DNA of 15,218 nucleotides from assembly GCA_021806865.1 (NCBI GenBank), contig JAKAPU010000049.1, positions 1 through 15,218 on the forward strand, written 5' to 3'. The position numbers and the translations under genes are program-made. This document shows, in pieces, positions 7,077 to 13,672 of the stretch; the first letter of the stretch is position 1; each line of letters starts with the position of its first letter. The notes below the pieces were generated by a model. It was not told the origin of the DNA. It was given only the letters and a program-made list of their open reading frames with translations, and did no database searches. Origin of the DNA: an archaeon (GTDB lineage: Archaea > Thermoproteota > Nitrososphaeria > Nitrososphaerales > CADDZS01).

Positions 7077-7877
7077 TTGCAAAACATCGATCCAGTTTAC
7101 TTTCTCCAACCGATCGTTGTGATTGCATTCAGCGTAGGGCTAGTTATTTACTGGGCGTTCAAGCGAAGTTTTGCGGGTCGCGTTCTCGTCTATTCCTTTT
7201 TCGCTTACGCGGGAGCTATAGCAACGAAATACATCGTTCAGATTCCTACACTAAACTATGTCGTCTCACTCTACGGCGCACACAGCTGGCAACTCGGTCT
7301 GTATTATGGCGTGCAAACAATGATCTTCGAGGTCGGCGGAGCCTTTCTTGTAGCCAGGTACGCATTTTCAAAGAGTAAGATGAACCTCAAGGACTCTGAA
7401 GCCTACGGGATCGGGCTTTCCTTCTGGGAGAACGGCGTACTTCTGGGCATCCTCTCGCTTCTGAACCTAGTTTCTGTTTACTTCATTCTTGCCGCGGGCC
7501 CTTCGTCGGTAGCCGAGCAAATGTACAACGCCCTAAACACTACACAACCAGCACTTTTCTATGGACCAGTCCAAGCGCTTCGGTCAGTCGGTCTCGGAAT
7601 ACTCGAAAGGGTGTCTTCTCTCTTTCTTCACTTCTCGTGGGGATACCTGTGTGTTTTTGCTGCAGTTCTTAAGCGCTATAGATATTTTCTGATCGCCTTA
7701 CCGATGGGATTGATAGATTTCTTTGTTCCGCTGGCTGGTGCAGTTTCCCTCGTGATGTTCGAGCTCGGATTATTTGGAATCTCTGTTCTTGCACTTGCAG
7801 TTGCTATCTTGGTGACGCGAGGCGACCGCCGAGCTCAGTCCCAGACCGAGCCAACTTTGGCTGCCAGTCCTCCGTAA
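7077..7877 (+). CDS. YhfC-like polytopic membrane protein
   Basis: Integral membrane protein resembling the YhfC (DUF2324) family, sometimes compared with intramembrane glutamic proteases. About eight hydrophobic segments span residues 6-28, 33-57, 71-97, 108-140 (long, perhaps two), 172-197, 202-222 and 224-247, followed by a polar, Pro/Ser-rich tail. Charged residues buried in helices fit the family: Glu118 in SFWENG, Glu177-Arg178 in GILERV, and His185 in LFLHFSWG. The TTG start at 7077 is chosen because the first ATG in frame is near residue 81; an ATG at 7055 is in another frame. A TTTACAT at about 7027-7033 could be a TATA box with a leader of about 20 bases. Its substrate and any peptidase activity are unknown; the family assignment is moderate. 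Confidence 0.65.
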   Translation: MQNIDPVYFLQPIVVIAFSVGLVIYWAFKRSFAGRVLVYSFFAYAGAIATKYIVQIPTLNYVVSLYGAHSWQLGLYYGVQTMIFEVGGAFLVARYAFSKSKMNLKDSEAYGIGLSFWENGVLLGILSLLNLVSVYFILAAGPSSVAEQMYNALNTTQPALFYGPVQALRSVGLGILERVSSLFLHFSWGYLCVFAAVLKRYRYFLIALPMGLIDFFVPLAGAVSLVMFELGLFGISVLALAVAILVTRGDRRAQSQTEPTLAASPP

Positions 7878-7907
7878 CCAGCACATCCTGACTCCCTCCA
7901 AAATCTC

Positions 7908-7915
7908 AAATATAT
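7908..7915 (+). promoter_or_regulatory. TATA-like box for the homoserine dehydrogenase gene
   Basis: AAATATAT lies in the 74-base gap before the TTG start at 7952. Counting about 25 bases from its centre puts transcription start near 7937 and leaves a leader of about 15 bases. It is the clearest TATA-like element near a plus-strand start in the window. Assignment rests on composition and spacing only. Confidence 0.45.
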
Positions 7916-7951
7916 TGCACAAAAAAGTGCGGGAAGAGCTGTAAAGCGCAT

Positions 7952-8944
7952 TTGGCAAGATCATCACTAGGGATCGAAATAGTTGGCTTTGGCCCAATCG
8001 GAAGAGAGCTCGCTGGCAGACTGGCTATCGATTCGTATCTCAGACGTCTGTTCAAAGTCGTCTCGATTTCGGATTCCAGCGGCAAAGTGATCACTGGAAA
8101 TTCGTCTGATGTGTTGAAAGTAGTGGAGTGGAAAAATGCTGGAAAGAAGCTTAAAGATTTCAAAGTTGCAGGCCGCAAAGAAGCTTTGTCTGCAATTGCT
8201 GTCGACGTGACCAACAGTGACTATTCCAAGTTCGAAGAGGCGCGAAAGAGAGCAATCTCAACTCTAAGATCCGGAAAGCACTTTGTAAGTGCAAACAAGG
8301 TTGCACTGTCAAACTATTTCTCCGAAATAACGGGGCTCGCGAAAAGGAAGGATCTTCAGATCGGATACGGCGCTACGATTTGTGGAGGCCTTCACGCAAT
8401 CAACGTGGCAAAAAACATAGGCTCGGGAGAGATCGAATCAGCGAGCGCTGTGCTCAACGCGTCAACTACACTGATACTCTCCATGCTCGAGGAAGACAGG
8501 AGTCTTTCCTTCGAGGAAGCGTGCAACCGTGCGGCAAAGACCGGAGTTCTTGAAAGCGACTGGAGCATTGACCTCGACGGCGTGGATGCAACCGCGAAAA
8601 CCGCGATCCTTGCCAACGTGCTGTTTCCGGAGTCAAAGGCAACTTTCAACAAAGTGGCTAGATCAGGGATAAGGGACGAGGCCGCTAAGGAGATGATATC
8701 CAAGGTGCGAGAAGACACGACTCACAAAGTGCGGCTGGTTTCCGAACTCGCACGAGACAAGATCTCTGTCTCTGCGAGAGCGATTCCGTCGAATTCTACG
8801 CTCGCCGTGAGCGGAAGGTTCAACGTCGTTCAGCTGAGAACAAAAACGCTCGGAGAGATCTCGGTTACCAACCTGGGCGGCGGAGTTGCTCTCACCGCCT
8901 CAGTAATAATTTCCGACCTGAAGCGCATCGCAGGCAAGAGCTAG
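7952..8944 (+). CDS. Homoserine dehydrogenase-like protein (divergent)
   Basis: NAD(P)-dependent oxidoreductase of the homoserine dehydrogenase family, which converts aspartate semialdehyde to homoserine, the branch point to threonine and methionine. Visible: Rossmann loop GFGPIG at 12-17, SANK with Asn115-Lys116, the acidic substrate region with Glu201, Asp203, Asp207 and DGVD at 209-212, and Lys216, the catalytic lysine. The C-terminal GGGVALTASVIISDL matches the NAD(P)-domain return strand. There is no ACT domain and no aspartokinase fusion; 330 residues is typical for short archaeal forms. Deviations: the usual NGTTNYIL is NASTTLIL at 169-176, and the Asp-Pro of the family signature is Asp203-Trp204. 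The TTG start at 7952 is the only reasonable one. Its stop overlaps that of the convergent YHS mini-gene. Specificity could be altered. Confidence 0.85.
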   Translation: MARSSLGIEIVGFGPIGRELAGRLAIDSYLRRLFKVVSISDSSGKVITGNSSDVLKVVEWKNAGKKLKDFKVAGRKEALSAIAVDVTNSDYSKFEEARKRAISTLRSGKHFVSANKVALSNYFSEITGLAKRKDLQIGYGATICGGLHAINVAKNIGSGEIESASAVLNASTTLILSMLEEDRSLSFEEACNRAAKTGVLESDWSIDLDGVDATAKTAILANVLFPESKATFNKVARSGIRDEAAKEMISKVREDTTHKVRLVSELARDKISVSARAIPSNSTLAVSGRFNVVQLRTKTLGEISVTNLGGGVALTASVIISDLKRIAGKS

Positions 8945-9084
8945 TGCCCATACTTGTGCGGGTCGGCATCGAACTTTTTCTTGCAACCTGCGGAGCAAAA
9001 GTAGAATTTGTTTCCGCCGTGCTCCGAAGTGAACTTTGCGTTCTTTTCATCCACTTTCATTTTGCAGATGGGATCTACTGCCAT
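8941..9084 (-). CDS. 47-residue stand-alone YHS-domain metal-binding protein
   Basis: A tiny gene encoding a complete YHS domain, a short Cys-based metal-binding module related to TRASH. It begins MAVDPICKM and has cysteines at 7, 30 and 34: Cys7 in DPICKM, and Cys30/Cys34 in FYFCSAGC, with FDADPHKY at 38-45 closing the domain. The YHS domain at the front of the neighbouring copper ATPase has its cysteines at exactly the same three positions. The ATG at 9084 is preceded on the minus strand by TTTGTACA six bases upstream and by GATATAT farther out. The TAG stop (CTA at 8941-8943) overlaps the homoserine dehydrogenase TAG (8942-8944). It lies 83 bases downstream of the copper ATPase stop on the same strand. 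A likely role is copper binding or delivery, like small CopM proteins; that role is inferred. Confidence 0.85.
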   Translation of the reverse strand: MAVDPICKMKVDEKNAKFTSEHGGNKFYFCSAGCKKKFDADPHKYGH

Positions 9085-9090
9085 AGATGA

Positions 9091-9111
9091 TGTACAAATA
9101 TATCGAAAATG
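9091..9111 (-). promoter_or_regulatory. Candidate operator/promoter of the YHS mini-gene
   Basis: On the minus strand, reading toward the ATG at 9084, this region carries CATTTTC, GATATA and then TTTGTACA ending six bases before the ATG. The same three blocks in the same order lie before the PadR-TRASH regulator gene (11731-11757). The central GATATAT could double as a TATA box, although it is closer to the ATG than an archaeal TATA box for a leaderless transcript would normally be. Sequence sharing is seen directly; regulator binding is inferred. Confidence 0.45.
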
Positions 9112-9130
9112 TAAGGCTTTTTCTTTTGAT

Positions 9131-9143
9131 GAGACTTGGTCTC
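9131..9143. repeat. Perfect inverted repeat GAGAC-TTG-GTCTC downstream of the copper ATPase
   Basis: A five-base-pair stem with a three-base loop in the 83-base gap between the copper ATPase stop and the YHS mini-gene start. On the plus strand it is followed by the T-rich TTAATTTT. On the minus strand, the direction of both flanking genes, it is followed by A-rich sequence. It may be a transcript end or processing hairpin; a chance occurrence is possible because the stem is short. Confidence 0.3.
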
Positions 9144-9167
9144 TTAATTTTGGACACTAGCACTTTC

Positions 9168-11240
9168 TTAGAACTTCGCCTTGAACCTTCGCAGTGTCAG
9201 AGAGTTTGTCACCACGGTGACCGATGAGACGGCCATCGCCCCACCAGCGAGGATAGGGCTGAGCAGCACACCAATCAGAAGGTAAAGCGCACCCGCCGCT
9301 ACAGGAATTAGGGCGACGTTGTACATGAAGGCCCAGAACAAGTTTTGCTTTATCTTGCTCATCGTTTTCCTTGAGAGCTGGATACCGGCAACCACATCTC
9401 TCGGATCATCGCGCATCAGTATCAGGCCACCAGTCTCTATGGCAATGTCTGAGCCAGAACCAAGCGCTATCCCAACGTCCGCCTGCGCGAGAGCTGGCGC
9501 GTCGTTCACTCCATCACCCACCATCGCTACGCATCTTTTCTCCTGCTGAAGCTTCTTTATTGCGTCAGCCTTTTCAACCGGGGAGACCTCCGCTATGTAC
9601 CGCTTTATTCCAAGCTGGTTTGCGATCGCGGCGGCAGTCTCTTTGTTGTCGCCAGTCAGCATGAATACTTCGAGGCCCATTTTTTGAAGAGCGCTCACCG
9701 CCTGGTTTGAGCTCTCCTTTAGAGTGTCGGCGACAGCAACGGCTCCAGAAATCTTGCTATTCACTGCAAGAATCATGACTGTTTTCCCTTGAGCTCTCAG
9801 TTCGCCGACTTTCGCTTCTTCCTCCACTGACATTCCAATCCTGGAGGAATCCATGAGCTTCGAATTCCCAAGCAATAGCTCCCTGCCCGAGTATTTTGCA
9901 CGCACACCCTGGCCGGGCAAAGACTCGAAATGCTCAGGATCTGGAACACTCTCGAATCTTTTGTTTGCCTCTTCCAAAATCGCGATGGCGAGCGGGTGCT
10001 CGGACTGCTTCTCTGCAATCGCAGCGAGCTTCAAAACTTCCTCGGAATTAAAACTCAAGACGTCGGTGACCGACGGCTCTCCTTTGGTGAGAGTCCCCGT
10101 CTTGTCAAAAACCACCGTGTCGATTTTCTGCGTCCTTTCCAGGTACTCGCCGCCCTTGATCAGTATGCCGTTTTCCGCGCCCTTCCCCGCGCCCACGACT
10201 ATGGCCGCGGGCGTTGCAAGTCCCAAAGCGCAGGGGCAAGCTATCACCAGCACTGCAACCGCAGTTGTGAAAGCAAAACTAACAGGTTTTCCGCCTATGA
10301 GTAACCAGGCCGCGAACGATGTGATTGCTGTGACGACCACTACGGGCACAAAGTATGTAGTAATCGTGTTTGCAAGCCTCTCAATAGGGCTCTTTGTGCT
10401 CTGCGCCTCCTGTACTACCTGAACGATCTTGGAGAGTGTCGTATCCATGCCCACCCTCGTCGCCCTAACTTTGAGAAATCCCTTCTGGTTTATCGTCGCG
10501 CCTATTACTTCGCTGCCCGCAGACTTTTCAACGGGCATGCTCTCTCCGGTCAGGAGCTTCTCATCCACCGTCGAAGCTCCCTCGACGACGACGCCGTCCG
10601 TGGCTATCTTCTCTCCGGGCCTCACTGCAAACACGTCATCCACCTGCACCTGCTCTATGGGCACCTGCCTCTCCGATCCATCCGAGCCGATCACAGTCGC
10701 GGTCCTCGGTTGGAGCGACATCAATTTCGAGATAGCATCTGTGGCCTTCCCGCGCACAGTGTATTCCAAGAGCCTTCCGATCAAGAGCAGCGCGATGACC
10801 ACGGCCGAGGCGTCGAAGTACAAACCTCCGTAGGGAAACTGCTCTGGGGAGATGGTGTAGATTGTGCTATAGACGTACGCGGAGGTGGTGCCTATCGCGA
10901 TAAGCACGTCCATGTTCGAGGCGCGCATCTTGATCGCGTCCCAAAATCCCCTGTAAAACCTCCAGCCTGCAACGAACTGAACAGGCGTTGCAAGCGCGAG
11001 TAATAGCCAGCTGACAGGAATCGATTTAGGCAGTGCCAGGTAGGAAAGAAGAAGTATCGGCACTGCCAGCACGGAGCTTAGGGCAACCATTCTCTTCAGC
11101 GAGGCAAGTTCTATCTCCGGCGAGACAAACGTCTGCATGCACGACTCGCTGCAAAAGTAGTACGTCGTGCCTCGGACCACCGCGTGCAAAGAGTTCTCGG
11201 ACTCTTCCACGAACATGCCGCAGACTGGATCTGTCGCCAT
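9168..11240 (-). CDS. copA: Copper-exporting P1B-type ATPase with N-terminal YHS domain
   Basis: Membrane ATPase that pumps Cu+ out of the cytosol. Residues 1-45 form a YHS domain (VCGM with Cys7; YYFCSESC with Cys30 and Cys34); the usual HMA domain with CxxC is absent. Then come transmembrane helices from about 52, TGES at 231-234 (actuator), the transport motif CPC at 335-337, the phosphorylation site [11 protein letters not shown] with Asp379, SEHPLA with His415-Pro416 (nucleotide binding), and GDGVND at 575-580. In the last helices, Tyr640-Asn641 and MAVSS (Met669, Ser672, Ser673) are the signature of the Cu+ subgroup P1B-1. The length of 690 is normal. The ATG at 11240 begins the YHS domain directly, six bases after the regulator stop, so the two form an operon. 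No Shine-Dalgarno sits at the normal distance; translation may be coupled. The Cu+ assignment is strong from the helix residues, although Ag+ is also usually carried. Confidence 0.95.
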   Translation of the reverse strand: MATDPVCGMFVEESENSLHAVVRGTTYYFCSESCMQTFVSPEIELASLKRMVALSSVLAVPILLLSYLALPKSIPVSWLLLALATPVQFVAGWRFYRGFWDAIKMRASNMDVLIAIGTTSAYVYSTIYTISPEQFPYGGLYFDASAVVIALLLIGRLLEYTVRGKATDAISKLMSLQPRTATVIGSDGSERQVPIEQVQVDDVFAVRPGEKIATDGVVVEGASTVDEKLLTGESMPVEKSAGSEVIGATINQKGFLKVRATRVGMDTTLSKIVQVVQEAQSTKSPIERLANTITTYFVPVVVVTAITSFAAWLLIGGKPVSFAFTTAVAVLVIACPCALGLATPAAIVVGAGKGAENGILIKGGEYLERTQKIDTVVFDKTGTLTKGEPSVTDVLSFNSEEVLKLAAIAEKQSEHPLAIAILEEANKRFESVPDPEHFESLPGQGVRAKYSGRELLLGNSKLMDSSRIGMSVEEEAKVGELRAQGKTVMILAVNSKISGAVAVADTLKESSNQAVSALQKMGLEVFMLTGDNKETAAAIANQLGIKRYIAEVSPVEKADAIKKLQQEKRCVAMVGDGVNDAPALAQADVGIALGSGSDIAIETGGLILMRDDPRDVVAGIQLSRKTMSKIKQNLFWAFMYNVALIPVAAGALYLLIGVLLSPILAGGAMAVSSVTVVTNSLTLRRFKAKF

Positions 11241-11246
11241 TTGAAA

Positions 11247-11723
11247 TCACGCTCGGCGCTCCTTCCTGTAAGAGGCGGCGCAGTACTTGCAGCAGAAGGC
11301 AAGTCGACGCCCCTTGATAGTTTCGGTGTGGCCGTCCTTGAAGACCCGGCAGCCGCAGTGAGCACAGACCTGCATGCTCGGCTCGATGGCGCTTGAAACA
11401 ACGTTTGTGAACTGCCTAAACAGTCGGTTGCAAAGAGCCTTGCCTTCCTGCGAAAGCGAGTAGATGTTTTTGCTTCTCCGGCCGGTGCTTTTCTCCACGT
11501 AACTCACAAGATCGTTTGATTCGAGCGCCTTGAGGAACGGGTACACGAGGCTGGGGCTTGCCTCCTGCCCCAATCGCTTTCCGATTTCGTGGATTATTTC
11601 GTATCCGTGCTTTGGTCCTTCATATAAGAGGAGCAGAATGTAAAAACGCGAGAAATCGTTTATGATCAATTTGGGCTCTTTGATGAAACTCATACTGCTG
11701 CTCGTCGAGCCAGCGCCTTTCAT
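11247..11723 (-). CDS. PadR-type winged-helix regulator with C-terminal TRASH metal-binding domain
   Basis: Predicted metal-responsive DNA-binding regulator. Residues about 25-100 form a PadR-like winged helix: YILLLLYEGPKHGYEI (28-43), a recognition-helix region around SPSLVYPFLKALESNDLV, and a basic wing (EKSTGRRSKNIYSLSQEG). A linker follows, then a TRASH-type domain, CAHCGC with Cys120/Cys123 and FCCKYC with Cys144, Cys145 and Cys148. This gives a C-x2-C ... C-x3-C metal site followed by a conserved-type aromatic and basic end. The gene is followed after six bases by the copper ATPase gene, so copper is the likely signal. Autoregulation is suggested by shared upstream motifs. The start is ATG at 11723; Met11 is an alternative. 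In Sulfolobus the analogous CopT uses a different HTH with TRASH. Cu sensing and polarity (repressor or activator) are inferred. Confidence 0.85.
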   Translation of the reverse strand: MKGAGSTSSSMSFIKEPKLIINDFSRFYILLLLYEGPKHGYEIIHEIGKRLGQEASPSLVYPFLKALESNDLVSYVEKSTGRRSKNIYSLSQEGKALCNRLFRQFTNVVSSAIEPSMQVCAHCGCRVFKDGHTETIKGRRLAFCCKYCAASYRKERRA

Positions 11724-11730
11724 TATAATA

Positions 11731-11757
11731 TGTCCAAACTAGATATATCTTGAAATG
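11731..11757 (-). promoter_or_regulatory. Candidate promoter/operator of the regulator-copA operon
   Basis: Reading toward the ATG at 11723 on the minus strand: CATTTCA, the perfect ten-base palindrome AGATATATCT (11741-11750), then TTTGGACA ending seven bases before the ATG. The same blocks stand before the YHS mini-gene. GATATAT could be the TATA box. A second TATA-like CTTATATC lies about 15 bases farther upstream, which would give a short leader. Candidate autoregulatory site; binding is not shown by sequence alone. Confidence 0.5.
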
Positions 11758-11766
11758 ATATAAGCG

Positions 11767-12720
11767 TTAAGTCTTTGGAAGCTTCTTGATCACTTCGTCG
11801 AGCGATCCGTACTCTCCCTGCGGGAGAAATTGCAACAATTCGCCGATGTGTATCCTCTTCGCAGGCTCTGCATCGAAGGTGCGCCAAGACAGTTCTTTGA
11901 GCAGATCTGCCTTTGAGAGTGGGAAATCCAGTCTTGCAGAAATCATAGCTCTTCGTAGAGATTCGATGCCCACTTCTCTAGGCGGCAGGGGATCCACGCC
12001 TTCATTCACTATATTTTTGAAACGGGCCGCGTCCTCGTACATCGTGAAATTGTGAAAAGTCACGTACTTCTTTCTTGCGGGAGCTTTCTCCATCTTTGCC
12101 TTCAGGTTTTCAAGCTCTGAAGTAGCAAAGCTCCATTTTGTGTGTTCTCCCGGTCCGAAGACTCGCGAGTAGATTATGCCAGATCGCGACGATTCAATAC
12201 TCTCAACCTTGGAGGCATCAGAGGTCGGTATTATGTCAAAGTCTTGGAGAAATTTCTTTAGGAGGGGCGAGCGAGTTGACTCTTCGTGCCTGATCTCAAA
12301 AGCAAGGGCGAGGTCTCGCGGTCCCTTCTTCAGAACGGAGTTCAAAAAATCCTTCCACGACTGAATCACCCTCCTTGTCACCGCGAGCGAAGGCGGGAAC
12401 TGGAAGTGGAGCACCGTGGCGCGCAGCTCCCTGCAAATCTCAAGGTGATTTGAGTACAGTTTGAAGTTTGACTTCGTCGGCTCTAGGTGCGTCTCGTGAG
12501 TAAGCTTTGAATTCGCGCGTACGGTGAACTCGAAATCTTCTCGGACTGAAGCGCGCCATTTCTTCGCGTGATCTATGGGAGGCAGCTTGTAGTACGTGGA
12601 GTTCACCTCGACGAAATCGAACACGCGGGAGCACAGTTCAAGCTTGTTTTGGTGCTTGACAGGAATGTATGCCCAGCCGCCGACTCCGACGAGCACACTC
12701 TTTTTGCTCTCGCTATCCAA
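11767..12720 (-). CDS. DUF72-family protein (YecE-like TIM barrel)
   Basis: Member of the DUF72/YecE family, cytosolic TIM-barrel proteins of unknown activity found in many bacteria and archaea. Visible marks: VGVGGWAY at 11-18 at the N-terminus, FDFVEVNSTYYKLP at 34-47, a strand with LHFQFPPS at 104-111, LALAFEIRHEE at 137-147, and TFHNF near 221-225 where many relatives have an FNN motif. At 317 residues it is a little longer than many bacterial members. The TTG at 12720 is taken as start, and GTG at residue 9 is an alternative; no ATG is available. It lies 41 bases after the tatC stop on the same strand and may be co-transcribed. No catalytic role is established for the family. Confidence 0.85.
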   Translation of the reverse strand: MDSESKKSVLVGVGGWAYIPVKHQNKLELCSRVFDFVEVNSTYYKLPPIDHAKKWRASVREDFEFTVRANSKLTHETHLEPTKSNFKLYSNHLEICRELRATVLHFQFPPSLAVTRRVIQSWKDFLNSVLKKGPRDLALAFEIRHEESTRSPLLKKFLQDFDIIPTSDASKVESIESSRSGIIYSRVFGPGEHTKWSFATSELENLKAKMEKAPARKKYVTFHNFTMYEDAARFKNIVNEGVDPLPPREVGIESLRRAMISARLDFPLSKADLLKELSWRTFDAEPAKRIHIGELLQFLPQGEYGSLDEVIKKLPKT

Positions 12721-12761
12721 TTGTTGTACCGTGCCCCGTTTCGCCGCAGAGGATCAGGCTC

Positions 12762-13622
12762 TTACTTGGGGATTACCTGGGCTTCGCCTGAGGCCTTTTC
12801 TCTCTTCTTGTCTATGCGCTTTGCTATGAACACTGTTATCTCAAAGAGTACGTAGATCGGAATTATAATCGGAATGCTCGAGATGAAAGTTGGATCGGGG
12901 TTGACGAGTCCTACTATTAGGGCGACACCGACGTACACCCACTTTCTAGAGCTCGATAGCTGCTTTGCGCTGATTACCTTGAGCTCGACCAGGGGTATCA
13001 GGTAGACCGGGAAAGTGAAAGCAAGACCGGTCACGACCGGGACAAGTAGGAGGAGGTTGACGAAATCGTTCAGCGGAAGGAGGTTTGCAAGGTTGAACGG
13101 GCCGAAGAAGCTAAGGAGTATGTGCATCACAATAGGGAAGACGATAAAGAGGCCGAAAATACCGCCGATGGTGAAGAGCAAGGCGAAGGGAAGCACGTAC
13201 TTCCTGACGGCCTTCCTCTCCCTCTGGTAGAGGCCGGGCGCCACAAATCCATAGATCTGGTTGAATATCACGGGCATGCTGAAGACAAGTGCAAGCGCCA
13301 GTGAAACGTTGAGAAACACAGAGATCGGCGAAGTAACAGTGGTTGCTATCAGTCCAAAGTTATTCGCGTAGAGGCTCTCGGCCCTTCGAAGCAGCGCAAT
13401 AACAAGAAAGTCGTAACCAAACAGTGCTCCCGGACCGCCGAAAGGATGGTAGGGGTTTGGAAGGGAGGAGACAACGGCGAAGGCGATTATGAAAGCGTAG
13501 AGGCTCCTTTTCAGCCTCACAGATAGCTCGGCCAGGTGCTCCGTCAGTGGCATCCGCGTGCCTTCTACTGTAGGCTCGACGGCGTCCTTTTGCCTGTTTT
13601 CTTCGCTGGTAGAATCGGCCAT
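12762..13622 (-). CDS. tatC: Sec-independent protein translocase subunit TatC
   Basis: Core receptor of the twin-arginine translocation system, a six-helix membrane protein that binds the RR signal peptide of folded export substrates. Visible: cytosolic TEHLAELSVRL at 27-37 (the conserved EHL.EL.R motif), FVAPGLYQRERK at 126-137 with Pro129 and Glu135, both conserved in TatC, long hydrophobic segments throughout, and the late NPDPTF..PI.LFE motif (Pro242/Pro244, then Glu261). A charged 23-residue N-terminal extension precedes Met24, an alternative start; the ATG at 13622 is the first. The length of 286 fits archaeal TatC. No tatA is seen in the window, so the pore partner must be encoded elsewhere or outside. 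The DUF72 gene follows. Confidence 0.95.
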   Translation of the reverse strand: MADSTSEENRQKDAVEPTVEGTRMPLTEHLAELSVRLKRSLYAFIIAFAVVSSLPNPYHPFGGPGALFGYDFLVIALLRRAESLYANNFGLIATTVTSPISVFLNVSLALALVFSMPVIFNQIYGFVAPGLYQRERKAVRKYVLPFALLFTIGGIFGLFIVFPIVMHILLSFFGPFNLANLLPLNDFVNLLLLVPVVTGLAFTFPVYLIPLVELKVISAKQLSSSRKWVYVGVALIVGLVNPDPTFISSIPIIIPIYVLFEITVFIAKRIDKKREKASGEAQVIPK

Positions 13623-13654
13623 CTTCTCGCTGCTTTCCTAGCACACATTTCGAA

Positions 13655-13663
13655 CTAATTAAT
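13655..13663 (-). promoter_or_regulatory. TATA-like box for tatC
   Basis: ATTAATTAG on the minus strand is centred about 37 bases before the tatC ATG, in the 50-base gap after the upstream gene's stop. This would give a leader of roughly 10 bases. Compositional evidence only. Confidence 0.35.
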
Positions 13664-13672
13664 CATGTCTCC

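Noticed and set aside
7055..7378. ATG-started open frame of 107 codons overlapping the YhfC-like gene
   Set aside because: It has a better start codon, but the peptide is Arg/Ser/Cys-rich, whereas the frame starting with TTG at 7077 gives an ordered series of membrane helices.
9853..10422. Plus-strand open frame of 189 codons inside the copper ATPase gene
   Set aside because: It is the antisense shadow of a gene whose frame contains every P1B-ATPase motif; the shadow peptide is Ser/Thr/Pro-rich without recognisable features.
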